From Syntrophales bacterium (lineage in GTDB: Bacteria; Desulfobacterota; Syntrophia; Syntrophales; UBA2210), in NCBI GenBank assembly GCA_023230565.1, contig JALNXD010000001.1, positions 186,001-250,000 of the forward strand: a DNA stretch of 64,000 bases, written 5' to 3'. The position numbers and the translations under genes are program-made. Shown piece after piece: positions 26,376-35,672 of this stretch (the first letter of the stretch is position 1; each line of letters opens with the position of its first letter). The notes under the pieces were generated by a model, which made no database searches, was not told the DNA's origin, and saw only the letters and a list, made by a program, of their open reading frames with translations.

Positions 26376-27710
26376 TTAAATAACCTCCGCAAAAAGATCG
26401 TACATGTCTGCACCTGTTATCCTGCAATTGATTATTTCTCCAATGCCAAGCGGGGGGGCTTTGATGTAAGTTATACCATCGATATCCGGTGCCTGCCCCC
26501 GTATCCTTCCTATGAACGAATATTCGGAAAGATCTGATTCCTCCTGAATAATCATTTCTTGCACCGATCCGATGAGACACATGTTTTTTTCCAGGGATAT
26601 TACTCCCTGTTCTTCCATTATTTTTTTCTTTCTTGATTCTTTTATTCGTGCAGATACCTGGTTGGGCATCTCAGCCGCTCTCGTTCCCTCTTCTTTTGAA
26701 TATGTAAATACGCCGAGATGATCAAACCTCGTCTTCACTACAAAATCATGCAGGCGATTAAATTGCCTTGCTGTCTCCCCCGGATACCCTACTATAAGAG
26801 AGGTCCGCAATACGATTTCCGGCATATTGGCTCTGGCACGTTTGATGGCATCGAGAATCAGTCCGCTATCTCCCTTTCGGCCCATCGATTTTAAAATATC
26901 ATCGTCGATATGCTGCACAGGTATATCGAGATATTTGCAAATTTTATCATGGTCTGCCATTGTCTCAAAAAGCTTATCAGACAGGTGCGACGGATATGTA
27001 TACAATAATCGAATCCATCGAAGATCTTTTATGGAGCACAGTTCTCTCATAAGAATAGATATATCCGGCTTGTCCGGAAGATCGGCACCGTAACATGTCG
27101 TTTCCTGGGCAGCAAGTACAAGCTCTTTTACACCTTTTGCCGCAAGTATTTCCGCTTCACGAAGCACGTCGTCAACCCGCCTGCTCCTGAATTTTCCCCT
27201 TACCGATGGAATGACACAATAAGAACAGCAATTGGAACATCCTTCGGCAATTTTTATATAGGCATACGGAGCCGGTGTTGAAATCATACGTGGGCAGTAT
27301 GAATTCATGAGAAAATCAGGATTCTTGATTATAGTTTTTGAATACAGGCGGCCGTTATCAACAAGTTCCATCACATGCTGCGCAATTCTCGGAACTTCTC
27401 CTGTCCCGATAAAGAGATCCACTTCAGGTAATTCTTTTTCCAGAATTGAGCCGTACCGCTGAGGCATGCATCCTGAAACAATTATAAAATCACATTGACC
27501 GATTCTTTTTAGTTCTATCGCCCTGAATATCTCATCTACACTTTCTTCTTTTGCATCATCAATGAACGTGCAGGTATTTATAACTATGATTTCCGATTTC
27601 TCAGAAGAGTTCACAATATCATAATCTCTTTCCATGAGAAGGGCTTCCATGACTTCCGAGTCGACCAGATTTTTAGGACAACCTAAACTGATAATACTTA
27701 TTTTTTTCAC
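26376..27710 (-). CDS. rimO: Ribosomal protein S12 methylthiotransferase
   Basis: 444 residues. An N-terminal UPF0004 domain with three cluster cysteines (LGCPKNLVDSE, NTCTF, SGCMPQR) is followed by the radical SAM motif EGCSNCCSYCVIPSVRG near residues 150-166 and a C-terminal TRAM-type segment. It methylthiolates the conserved Asp of ribosomal protein S12. The start is a GTG at 27710, one base after the ftsK stop, which gives the standard RimO N-terminus VKKISIISLGCPKN. It is the last gene of uppP-ftsK-rimO. Confidence 0.94.
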   Translation of the reverse strand: MKKISIISLGCPKNLVDSEVMEALLMERDYDIVNSSEKSEIIVINTCTFIDDAKEESVDEIFRAIELKRIGQCDFIIVSGCMPQRYGSILEKELPEVDLFIGTGEVPRIAQHVMELVDNGRLYSKTIIKNPDFLMNSYCPRMISTPAPYAYIKIAEGCSNCCSYCVIPSVRGKFRSRRVDDVLREAEILAAKGVKELVLAAQETTCYGADLPDKPDISILMRELCSIKDLRWIRLLYTYPSHLSDKLFETMADHDKICKYLDIPVQHIDDDILKSMGRKGDSGLILDAIKRARANMPEIVLRTSLIVGYPGETARQFNRLHDFVVKTRFDHLGVFTYSKEEGTRAAEMPNQVSARIKESRKKKIMEEQGVISLEKNMCLIGSVQEMIIQEESDLSEYSFIGRIRGQAPDIDGITYIKAPPLGIGEIINCRITGADMYDLFAEVI

Positions 27711-27711
27711 T

Positions 27712-29937
27712 TTACCGCGGGAGCTTTCCTGCCAGAACTTTGCGGGCCTTTGATCCATCGGCGGGGCCAACCACACCTTCAGCCTCCATCCTTTCAACTA
27801 TTCGTGCTGCCCTGTTATAGCCGATTTTCAAATATCGCTGCACCAGCGATATTGAAGCTTGCCCAAGATCTGTAACCAATTCTACTGCTTCATCATAGCG
27901 ATCATCAACATCATCTTCGGCCGTTGCGCCTTCCTTTATATCGGTATTATACTCCGATATCGATTCATCATAGTCCGGAGCACCCTGTTTTCTCAAAAAG
28001 GAAACGATCTCCTTAATTTCACGGTCGGACACAAACGCGCCATGAATTCTTACGAGCTGCGATGTTCCCGGAGGAATGAAAAGCATATCCCCTGCGCCAA
28101 GGAGTTTCTCAGCCCCCAACTGATCAAGAATTGTACGCGAATCTACTTTTGATGACACCTGAAATGATATTCTTGTAGGAAAATTGGCTTTGATGATTCC
28201 TGTAATAACATCAACTGAAGGTCGCTGCGTAGCCAAAATAATGTGAATTCCCGCCGCCCTTGCCATTTGTGCAAGCCTTGCAAGAGATGCTTCGACATTC
28301 CGCTGGGCCACCATCATTAAATCGGCAAGCTCATCTATAATAATCACTATGTAAGGCAACGTTTCACTCATATTCGGTGGAGTGCTCTCCCCGGACTGTC
28401 CGGATCCTGGTTCAGGCACGCCGTCTTCAATTTTCCTTTTTTCAATAAGCCGGTTATATTTTTCTATACTTTTGGCACCTTGTCCGCTTATTAATTCATA
28501 GCGCCGTTCCATTTCGTCGATAGCCCATTTGAGCACTTGGGCAGCTTTTTTCGGATTCACCACGACCGGATGCAGGAGGTGTGGTATTCCTTCATAAGCT
28601 GACAGCTCCAGTCTTTTAGGATCTATCATAAGAAACTTTACTTCATTGGGCCCCGCTTTAAAAAGCATACTGCAAATCATTGCGTTTAAAGAAACGCTTT
28701 TCCCGGATCCGGTCGTCCCGGCAATAAGAAGATGCGGCATTTTAACCAGATCCGCTGCCACTGGATTCCCCACAATATCTTTTCCCAGAATAATTGGCAG
28801 TTTGTACTTGGATTCTAAAAATACTTCCGTATCGAGAACACTTCTCAAATAGACCAGTTCCCGCTCCTGATTAGGTATTTCTATTCCAATCGCCGCTTTC
28901 CCTGGTATGGGTGCTATGATTCGCACACTTTGCGCTTTCATTGCCAGTGCCAAATCATCTGAAAGATTTGTAACGCGGTTGATTTTTACTCCAGAAGCCG
29001 GTTCAAGCTCGTACATAGTAATCACAGGCCCCGGCCTTATTTCCACGATTTTACCCTCAACTCCGAAATCCGATAATTTTTTTTCTAAAAGTCTTGCATT
29101 CATAACAAGACTTTCCTTTTTCATCCTTGTATCTTTAGATTCTACTTTCTCGAGAAGAGACAACGGAGGAAGCTGAAATTTGTCTGATTTCTGTATAAAA
29201 TCAAATGAAGTTTGCTCGATTCTGCTCTTTATAGATTTCTGAGAAGAAATAGAAATCTCTTCTGCAATATGCGGAACACTCTTGTCTTTTTTGCTTGCTT
29301 TTTTTCTCGGAGGTGCTGCCCGTCTTTTTCGCCTTGTTCTTTCAATCCTTATGGCAATGAAATTTTTCGTCCTTCCCAGAAATATCAATACGATATCCTT
29401 AAGTTTTCGCAAAAAGGAGCGCAGTGAAATATCAAATGTGGCTATAACCGATATTAGAAAGATGGCGATGAAAACGAGGTAAGTTCCTGCTTTATTCAGA
29501 TATTGTTGAGAAGTAACAGATAAAGCCTTTCCCAGAAATCCTCCTGCATCTATTCCAAATATTTTTGAATCCGGATACTTGGCACCGGCAAGACCGGCAA
29601 TGGAAATAATAATTCCGATATAGCCGAACACGCAGAACAATGAAACAGCTTTCATCTTTCCGATAAAAAGTGCCATGGAAAAGACTGCAAGGGCCAACGG
29701 AAGCAAATACGCAGCAATTCCCAGAAAATGAAAAATACTGTCCGCAAAGTAGGATCCTACTTTACCTCCGAGATTGTGTATTGTGACTTTCCCGGCCGCA
29801 TAATGAGTTAAGGAAGGGTCTCGTGGATCATATGAAAAAAGGGCTGCAAAAATAAAAAGAGCCGCCGCAAAAAGAAGAATTCCGATGATTTCCCTTGATC
29901 TATTAGAGCCACTTTCCTGTTGATTTGTCGCTTTCAT
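27712..29937 (-). CDS. ftsK: DNA translocase FtsK
   Basis: 741 residues. Four membrane segments lie in about the first 175 residues, then a short charged linker, the alpha/beta motor domain with Walker A GTTGSGKSVSLN and Walker B YIVIIIDELADLMM, and a C-terminal winged-helix gamma domain (LVQRYLKIGYNRAARIVERM) that reads the polarity sequences. It segregates chromosome ends at the division septum. The linker is short, as in SpoIIIE-like forms. It overlaps uppP by four bases. Confidence 0.95.
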   Translation of the reverse strand: MKATNQQESGSNRSREIIGILLFAAALFIFAALFSYDPRDPSLTHYAAGKVTIHNLGGKVGSYFADSIFHFLGIAAYLLPLALAVFSMALFIGKMKAVSLFCVFGYIGIIISIAGLAGAKYPDSKIFGIDAGGFLGKALSVTSQQYLNKAGTYLVFIAIFLISVIATFDISLRSFLRKLKDIVLIFLGRTKNFIAIRIERTRRKRRAAPPRKKASKKDKSVPHIAEEISISSQKSIKSRIEQTSFDFIQKSDKFQLPPLSLLEKVESKDTRMKKESLVMNARLLEKKLSDFGVEGKIVEIRPGPVITMYELEPASGVKINRVTNLSDDLALAMKAQSVRIIAPIPGKAAIGIEIPNQERELVYLRSVLDTEVFLESKYKLPIILGKDIVGNPVAADLVKMPHLLIAGTTGSGKSVSLNAMICSMLFKAGPNEVKFLMIDPKRLELSAYEGIPHLLHPVVVNPKKAAQVLKWAIDEMERRYELISGQGAKSIEKYNRLIEKRKIEDGVPEPGSGQSGESTPPNMSETLPYIVIIIDELADLMMVAQRNVEASLARLAQMARAAGIHIILATQRPSVDVITGIIKANFPTRISFQVSSKVDSRTILDQLGAEKLLGAGDMLFIPPGTSQLVRIHGAFVSDREIKEIVSFLRKQGAPDYDESISEYNTDIKEGATAEDDVDDRYDEAVELVTDLGQASISLVQRYLKIGYNRAARIVERMEAEGVVGPADGSKARKVLAGKLPR

Positions 29938-30743
29938 AAAATTACTGCCATAGAAAAGGTTACGAGAGCAAGCGCCCAGCAGTAATATGCGAATAAACTC
30001 AGCCGGCGCTTTGATATCACATATAAAAGCATCTTAAGAGTCATAAAACCCGTAATTCCAGCTATTATCATTGAAATGAAATAGATCAGCATTATTTTTG
30101 CGGGCACCAGCATCGCATATCTCATTTCCAGGATCATGGCGCCAAGAATCGCGGGTATCGAAATGAGAAACGAAAATCGCGCCGCAGTTTCTCCTTTCAA
30201 CCCTCTGAATATTCCTGCTGCTATCGTCGATCCTGATCTCGATATGCCCGGAATAAGAGATATTCCCTGAACAAGTCCCAGCAAAAAGCCATCGAGAAAA
30301 GTGACCTCCTGATCCCCTCTTTCTCCACTTTTGATCCTGTCTGATATGAAGAGAAGAATGCCAGTAATTACCAGCATGAAAGGGACCGTGTGCAGCGAGT
30401 GAAATAGAGCATGTACTTGTTTTTCAAATGCAATTCCGATACTTCCCGTTACGACGGTAGCAATTAATACAGCATACGCAATCTTTCTTTCTGCACTGTT
30501 TTGGGTCTTTTTATCCGACTTTCCTGGAATGAAAGCTTTTACGATGGCAATAACTTCCTTTCTCAAAAAAAAGAGTACCGCCGTCAAGGTTCCGAAATGA
30601 AGCATTACATCAAAAAGAACTCCAGGTTGTTCGAATCCACTGAGGAGACTCTGAACAATTACCAGATGACCCGAACTACTCACTGGAAGAAACTCCGTAA
30701 GTCCCTGAACAATTGCCAGTATGATGCCTTCCCAAAAACTCAA
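29934..30743 (-). CDS. uppP: Undecaprenyl-diphosphatase
   Basis: 269 residues, about eight membrane segments. GLTEFLPVSSSGHLVI near residues 14-29 and PGISRSGSTI near 170 are the two catalytic blocks of the BacA/UppP family. It recycles the lipid carrier for peptidoglycan and O-antigen synthesis. The start is TTG at 30743, with GGGGA about ten bases upstream. First gene of uppP-ftsK-rimO. Confidence 0.93.
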   Translation of the reverse strand: MSFWEGIILAIVQGLTEFLPVSSSGHLVIVQSLLSGFEQPGVLFDVMLHFGTLTAVLFFLRKEVIAIVKAFIPGKSDKKTQNSAERKIAYAVLIATVVTGSIGIAFEKQVHALFHSLHTVPFMLVITGILLFISDRIKSGERGDQEVTFLDGFLLGLVQGISLIPGISRSGSTIAAGIFRGLKGETAARFSFLISIPAILGAMILEMRYAMLVPAKIMLIYFISMIIAGITGFMTLKMLLYVISKRRLSLFAYYCWALALVTFSMAVIL

Positions 30744-30950
30744 ATGACAGAATCCCCTACTTATATGATATCCCTAAGCACCTGCAGCACACGTGAATTT
30801 TTTACTGGATATTCCAATCGATGTCAACAGTTATCACTGCATCTTGTTTTCTTCCGGTTTCTCAAAGCGCAGGTTTTTTTGACATTGATATTGCTATTGA
30901 ATTAATTGACATGATATAGTGCCATGAAAAATTCTTACAGAGCTTGCAGT
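30744..30950. promoter_or_regulatory. uppP/ssb divergent region with ssb promoter candidates
   Basis: No gene is seen. For ssb, TTGACA at 30879-30884 with TTAATT 17 bases on, or TTGCTA (30891) with TATAGT (30915-30920), are promoter candidates. Both lie upstream of repeat copy D, so that element would be in the ssb leader. Confidence 0.45.
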
Positions 30951-31098
30951 TGATGGACTCGCAAAAGTCCGGGACACTTACAGTTCAAGGCGTTTCGTAA
31001 AAGTTCCAGAGGCAAGCGCGATTCATGTGGAAATGCCATATAAAGTAGCAAATGAAAAAGCGCACACGCAGCAGATGGACTTTTTACAAAAACCTTCA
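30951..31098 (+). repeat. TIR element, copy D (upstream of ssb), best preserved ends
   Basis: The left end TGATGGACTCGCAAAAGTCC (30951-30970) and the right end GGACTTTTTACAAAAACCTT plus CA (31077-31098) are imperfect inverted complements over about 20 bases. The interior carries CGTTTCGTAAAAGTTCCAG and GGCAAG, shared with copies A and B. The element is 148 bases, has no gene of its own, and ends 12 bases before the ssb ribosome binding site. Confidence 0.78.
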
Positions 31099-31120
31099 CA
31101 GTCGAATTCAGGAGGATTTC

Positions 31121-31534
31121 ATGATTAATAAGGCCATTCTCGTTGGCAGATTAGGGGCGGATCCGGAAGTACGGTATACGCAAGAGGGCACGATGGTAGT
31201 AACCCTCAGGGTTGCCACTGATGAACAGTGGAAGGATAAAAACGGGGAGAGGGTCCAGAGAACCGAATGGCACCGCATTGTCGTTTTTGGGAAGCTGGCC
31301 GAGATTTGCGGCAATTACTTATCTAAAGGGCGCCTCGTTTATTTAGAAGGTCGCATACAGACAAGATCATGGGATGATAAAGATGGAAACAAACGCTTCA
31401 CAACCGAAATTGTAGCTCAAACCATGCAGATGCTGGACAGGAAGGGCAACGAAAATGAACAGTCTTCGACTGGAATGGGAAATTTCCCCAATTCAGAAGC
31501 TGCCGGCACATTTGAAGATGATGTTCCGTTTTAA
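31121..31534 (+). CDS. ssb: Single-stranded DNA-binding protein
   Basis: 137 residues. The OB fold starts MINKAILVGRLGADPEVRYT and contains WKDKNGERVQRTEWHRIVVF; the C-terminal tip is DDVPF, the acidic-hydrophobic tail that recruits partner proteins. AGGAGG at 31110-31115 is six bases before the ATG, which rules out an in-frame start at 31052 inside the repeat element. The linker is short. Confidence 0.95.
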   Translation: MINKAILVGRLGADPEVRYTQEGTMVVTLRVATDEQWKDKNGERVQRTEWHRIVVFGKLAEICGNYLSKGRLVYLEGRIQTRSWDDKDGNKRFTTEIVAQTMQMLDRKGNENEQSSTGMGNFPNSEAAGTFEDDVPF

Positions 31535-31537
31535 CAC

Positions 31538-31729
31538 TTATTTGTTCTTCTCTTCTATTTTTTCGGAATCTTTATTATCAGACAGTTCATCTGGCTCTTG
31601 AAAGGATTTTTTAAAATTTTTTATCCCTTTACCGATCGCACCTCCTATTTCCGGAAGTTTACCGGCACCGAATATTATTAAGATAATTACCAAGATAATA
31701 AGTAATTCGGGCATTCCGATTCCAAACAT
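31538..31729 (-). CDS. tatA: Twin-arginine translocation protein TatA
   Basis: 63 residues. MFGIGMPELLIILVIILIIF is the membrane segment, followed by the hinge FGAGKLPEIGGAIGKGIK and a charged tail. TatA forms the pore for folded proteins. The ATG at 31729 is preferred over 31747 because the family begins MFGIG-like and GAGAGG lies upstream. tatB and tatC are not in the window. It lies only 3 bases from the convergent ssb gene. Confidence 0.93.
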   Translation of the reverse strand: MFGIGMPELLIILVIILIIFGAGKLPEIGGAIGKGIKNFKKSFQEPDELSDNKDSEKIEEKNK

Positions 31730-31821
31730 ACGGTTTTTACCTCTCACTTAGAGGGAAATCCCTCTTTTTAATTTTGTATTGGAAAATGTAATTTATTATA
31801 ACAGGCTTGTCAAACAGATCT

Positions 31822-32808
31822 TTACTGATCTTTGAGGTCGTCAGGCAGAGTCAGGAAGACGACCTCTCCCTTGGTACCTAAAGGTCCTACGGATTTTCCT
31901 TGAAAGTTTATATCAACCCCTCCGGCATTTCCGATAATCACATCGAATTTAGCATTTGCCTCTCTTGTAATACTGTCCCCTGTTTTTAAAAATATTTCCT
32001 CCGGCAATTCCTTGTCTCTTATGATCTGTATCCAGGTCAATTCCTCCGCCACTATTTTCAGGATAAATTTTTCCGGCATGTCTGCACTTGAATCAATTTC
32101 TTCGGCCGTATCTGTTTTTGCAAAATTTTGTTCACTTTCAGGCTCGGCCAGGTTCGCCATATTCTCTCGTATTTCTGATAAATCCACAGGTACGGTCGAA
32201 TTTACACTTCCGGTTTCAGAGGGTATTTGAGCTTTCATTTCATCTTCTCCCTTTTCGATAACCGGCGACACTTTCTCTTCTTTTATAGAGTTGCGTGCCG
32301 CATGGCTGCCTGAAAATTCTCCCTTCAGCACCGAAAAAAAATTACGTATGCTAAGCGTATTTTCCGCTCGTCCGCCCTGCACTTCTCCAGGAGTTTGGTA
32401 AAAGAAGTAAAAAGCAGCAAATGACACAACAAGAATTAAAATCATAAAAAGTACCAAGAACCTTGTCAGAGAAAAATTTTTTTCACCTTTCTTACTTTTT
32501 AATATTGGAGGAGGCTCGGAAGTATTCGTATCGGAAAGATATTTTTCATATTTGGCAAGGATTTTATCATTTTCAACACCAAGAGCCCGTGCATACGCTT
32601 TTAAAAAGGCCCGCGTGTATACAGGCTCTGGAAGCTTCTCAAATTCGTTTTTTTCAATCGCTTCTAATATTACGGGACTTATTTTTGTCGCCTCGACTAT
32701 TGTCCTCAGGCTTATTCCTCTTGATTCTCTAAGCTCTTTCAGCCCCTTTTCCGGTTCGATATTTTGTAATCGAGTTTCCGAATCGCCGGTAATTTTATGT
32801 TCTTCCAT
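31822..32808 (-). CDS. RodZ-like helix-turn-helix membrane protein (HTH_25, DUF4115)
   Basis: 328 residues. The N-terminal HTH (GLKELRESRGISLRTIVEAT) is followed by a linker, one membrane segment (FLVLFMILILVVSFAAFYFF, about residues 118-137), a low-complexity periplasmic region and a C-terminal DUF4115 domain (AEELTWIQIIRDKE to the end). This is the layout of RodZ, which links MreB to the cell wall machinery. Start: ATG 32808; a TTG at 32832 is also possible because neither has a clear ribosome binding site. Confidence 0.85.
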   Translation of the reverse strand: MEEHKITGDSETRLQNIEPEKGLKELRESRGISLRTIVEATKISPVILEAIEKNEFEKLPEPVYTRAFLKAYARALGVENDKILAKYEKYLSDTNTSEPPPILKSKKGEKNFSLTRFLVLFMILILVVSFAAFYFFYQTPGEVQGGRAENTLSIRNFFSVLKGEFSGSHAARNSIKEEKVSPVIEKGEDEMKAQIPSETGSVNSTVPVDLSEIRENMANLAEPESEQNFAKTDTAEEIDSSADMPEKFILKIVAEELTWIQIIRDKELPEEIFLKTGDSITREANAKFDVIIGNAGGVDINFQGKSVGPLGTKGEVVFLTLPDDLKDQ

Positions 32809-32942
32809 AGAAAACGCAACCGTTTTTATCAAAATTTAGACACACTTAGCACTAATTACATCCCTAAGCAACAGAAATCGTCTCGTCTTTTAAGTTCATT
32901 AATGATAAGAAACAGTTATTGAGCCTAAGGAGAAATGATACC

Positions 32943-33755
32943 ATGAATGAAATGGAAATATTCGCAACCTCAGCCGCAAGAGATGCCGGGGCCCTTCTTA
33001 AAAACTTGTTTTCTCAGAAACATACGGTTGATTTCAAGGGAGATATCAATATTGTAACAGAAGCCGACAAACTGTCGGAAGAACTTATTGTCTCAAAAAT
33101 AGCAGCAAGATTTCCCACACATGATATCCTTTCAGAGGAATCGGTCAAAACGGATAAAGGATCAGATTACTGCTGGATCATTGATCCGATTGATGGAACC
33201 ACCAATTACGCTCATGGATTCCCTTTTTTCTGTGTTTCTATAGCATTAAAAGTTAAAAACGCGGTGACACTTGGCGTAATCTATAATCCTATGCTGGACG
33301 AACTTTTCGTGGCCACTGAGGGAGGCGGGGCACGCCTCAATGGATCATCAATTACTGTTTCAGATACCACATTAGTACAAAACAGCCTTCTTGCTACCGG
33401 ATTCCCTTATGACATTCGCGTAAATAACAATAACAACATAACATATTTTATAGAAATGGCCTATCGGGCCAGAGCGATTCGACGAGCGGGAGCAGCCGCT
33501 CTCGATCTTGCATATCTTGCGGCAGGACGCTTTGATGGATTCTGGGAATTACGGCTCCATCCCTGGGATGTTGCTGCGGGTCAGCTCCTTGTCAGGGAAG
33601 CGGGAGGAATTGTAACGGATATGGAAACCAATGATTTTGATATTTATGCACCGGCAATTGTTGCTTCAAACGCCAAAATTCATGACGAAATGATCAGCAT
33701 CTTGAAGGCGTCATCCCCATTCTTCGAATATCATTCGGTTCGAATCGATGAATAA
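32943..33755 (+). CDS. Inositol monophosphatase family protein (SuhB type)
   Basis: 270 residues. Motif 1 DPIDGTTNYAHGFPFF and motif 2 WDVAAGQLLVREAGG hold the magnesium ligands; EESVKTD-like ILSEES supplies the Glu. It dephosphorylates inositol phosphate or related sugar phosphates, and in some bacteria also takes part in rRNA transcription. AAGGAGA upstream of 32943 fixes this start. Confidence 0.92.
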   Translation: MNEMEIFATSAARDAGALLKNLFSQKHTVDFKGDINIVTEADKLSEELIVSKIAARFPTHDILSEESVKTDKGSDYCWIIDPIDGTTNYAHGFPFFCVSIALKVKNAVTLGVIYNPMLDELFVATEGGGARLNGSSITVSDTTLVQNSLLATGFPYDIRVNNNNNITYFIEMAYRARAIRRAGAAALDLAYLAAGRFDGFWELRLHPWDVAAGQLLVREAGGIVTDMETNDFDIYAPAIVASNAKIHDEMISILKASSPFFEYHSVRIDE

Positions 33756-33810
33756 GCATACGAATCCCTTTCGTATCCCCGCAGACCGATGAGAAAATAG
33801 TGAATTCTTT

Positions 33811-34095
33811 TTATTTTGACTTGTCGGTGATATTCAATTTAGTCATTTTACTGTGGAGCGTGTTGCGATTTATTCCTAAAAATAAAGCCGCGGCCGTTTT
33901 AATATTGCTGGATCGCTTCAGTGCAATTCGAATGAGAATTCTTTCAACCATGGAGAGTACATTTTCATAAAGGGCACTTTTAGATTGAGATTCCGTACTG
34001 AGGATCGTAACTATCTCTTCCAGCCTTTTTTCAATTATGCTCTCTACAGAGGGAAATGATGAAATATTGAGGTTCTCTTTTTCCTGCGCATTCAT
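33811..34095 (-). CDS. Fis-type helix-turn-helix DNA-binding protein
   Basis: 94 residues. The C-terminal half (RILIRIALKRSSNIKTAAAL and LGINRNTLHSKM) is a Fis/NtrC-type HTH. AGGAGAT just before the ATG at 34095 decides the start. It resembles stand-alone Fis nucleoid proteins in size but differs in the N-terminal region, which may act as a dimer interface. The target is unknown. Confidence 0.8.
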   Translation of the reverse strand: MNAQEKENLNISSFPSVESIIEKRLEEIVTILSTESQSKSALYENVLSMVERILIRIALKRSSNIKTAAALFLGINRNTLHSKMTKLNITDKSK

Positions 34096-34222
34096 ATCTC
34101 CTGCACCGATCCTTTCCTGCAATACCAATCCGACAATAAGTAAGCGCATATATCAGTGTATGCAATATCACTTCTCTCATTTCCACTTAAACTCATTGAA
34201 GCGGCTGTTTCATTTTGAAGCG

Positions 34223-34747
34223 TCAACTGAAGAGTTTCAAATAAATGATTCCAATTAAAATAACTACCGCAAACCATGCAGTAACGGCATCGGCAATTCT
34301 TTTTACCGGACTTTGGAATATTTCCTGCACCCTCTCTTCCACTTTATCATCCCCTGCTCCCCGGATAATGTCATGAACGAGATTTGTAAAATCGGCGTAG
34401 GCACTGGAAAGAACGTGAAAACCCTTTGTTGAGGTCAAAAGCAGATATACTTTCTTCCTCACAATCATAAGATCTACATTAGTAATATCCCGCCACTGCA
34501 ACTCTTTTTTTCTTAGGAATTTGCGTATTTTTATACCTTCAAGATCAACAACAGTTTTACGAACAGTCAGTTCCAGAAAGAGAAAGGCAAGCGGAATAAA
34601 TACGAGTATGAGAATAATTGATTCCTGGGGAGTTCCACTGGTACTGAATGACATTATAATAAGCACAAAAAGCAGTGCCATGTCAATTGCAAAAGGAACC
34701 AAAAAACTCCTGCGTGTTTTATATACTTTGGGTGTAATCACTGGCAT
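34223..34747 (-). CDS. Membrane protein with bacterial PH domain
   Basis: 174 residues. Two hydrophobic segments (about 18-32 and 43-58) are followed by a PH-like region (TVVDLEGIKIRKFLRKKELQ and WRDITNVDL) and a C-terminal membrane anchor (AVTAWFAVVILIGIIYLKLF). Function is unknown. It may be cotranscribed with the Fis-type gene downstream on the same strand, 127 bases away. Confidence 0.65.
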   Translation of the reverse strand: MPVITPKVYKTRRSFLVPFAIDMALLFVLIIMSFSTSGTPQESIILILVFIPLAFLFLELTVRKTVVDLEGIKIRKFLRKKELQWRDITNVDLMIVRKKVYLLLTSTKGFHVLSSAYADFTNLVHDIIRGAGDDKVEERVQEIFQSPVKRIADAVTAWFAVVILIGIIYLKLFS

Positions 34748-35105
34748 CGTCCATTCTAAAATACTGCATCATAATTGAGCTGACATCCAAGTATGTTATG
34801 TGAGAGGTCATTTATTCTCCGATTCAGGATCATGAGGTTTTACCCTCAAAGCAGCTATCTTCGGTGTACTGTGCAGTCGATGCGCAGCGCCGGTCCCGGC
34901 TCTGCTGAGCGCAAAGCATGGAGTTTGCCGGAACAGATTCGCAAGACAATATATGATCGAAAAACAGTTCTGAGCCAGGCAAAATTTCATGCCTCTAAAT
35001 GACTGAGAGTTACCAAACGAGCAGCATTGCGTAGTTAACTACTTTCCACATAATGAAGCTTTTAAGAAACTAATTAAATCTTGTTTTTAAAATCTGAAAC
35101 GCACC
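34748..35105. other. Non-coding region between moaC and the PH-domain gene
   Basis: No gene is credible here. A GC-rich imperfect palindrome around 34880-34915 (GCAGCGCCGGTCCCGGCTCTGC) stands out from AT-rich surroundings; it could fold as a hairpin on either strand. A weak likeness to the right end of the TIR elements occurs near 34918, too poor to call. Confidence 0.4.
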
Positions 35106-35585
35106 TTATTTTTTTCTGATAAAGACTCCGCTCTTACCGCCGCTTTTTTTGAGCAGCTTAATGTCTGAAATAATAATTTCTCTATCGGCTGACTTGCACA
35201 TGTCGTAGATAGTGAGAGCTGCCGCACTCACTGCCATTAAGGCTTCCATTTCCACTCCGGTTCTTCCGATTGTTCTGGCAGTTGACTTGATTGAAATCTT
35301 GCCTTTCTCACTGTCTGCAGAAAAATCTATCTCTATATTTGTCAGTGATAATGGATGGCACATCGGAATAATATCACTTGTTTTCTTTGCAGCCAAGAGA
35401 CCTGCAATTTTCGCAGTTCCCAATACATCCCCTTTCGGTATTTCCCTTTCTCCGATTGCCCTTACAGTGTCCGGATTCATCAACACCAGACCGCTCGCCA
35501 CGGCCTCACGGACTGTTTCATTTTTTTCCGTAATATCGACCATCTTTGAACGGCCATTTTCATCTAAATGCGTAAACTGACTCAT
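35106..35585 (-). CDS. moaC: Cyclic pyranopterin monophosphate synthase
   Basis: 159 residues. KMVDITEKNETVREAVASG, MCHPLSLTNIEIDF and GVEMEALMAVSAAALTIYDM are the MoaC blocks. It converts the MoaA product to cyclic pyranopterin, the precursor of molybdopterin and of the tungsten cofactor needed by the AOR at 22871. It is not next to moaA; moeA lies at 53189. Confidence 0.96.
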   Translation of the reverse strand: MSQFTHLDENGRSKMVDITEKNETVREAVASGLVLMNPDTVRAIGEREIPKGDVLGTAKIAGLLAAKKTSDIIPMCHPLSLTNIEIDFSADSEKGKISIKSTARTIGRTGVEMEALMAVSAAALTIYDMCKSADREIIISDIKLLKKSGGKSGVFIRKK

Positions 35586-35672
35586 ATTCGAACGTTATTC
35601 TCTTTGTATTACTATTTGTAAGCAGGATGCGGGAATGTAGCACAGCAGCAAGTTACAGTCAAGTCGAAGGGA

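Noticed and set aside
26338..26580. Longer start for the minus-strand UspA gene
   Set aside because: These codons are the antisense-free overlap with the end of rimO in another frame and do not resemble a Usp domain.
31052..31120. In-frame N-terminal extension of ssb
   Set aside because: It is encoded by the repeat element; AGGAGG sits before the ATG at 31121.
34880..34945. Degenerate copy of the inverted-repeat element near moaC
   Set aside because: The likeness to the right end is too weak and the GC-rich palindrome there is different from the element interior.
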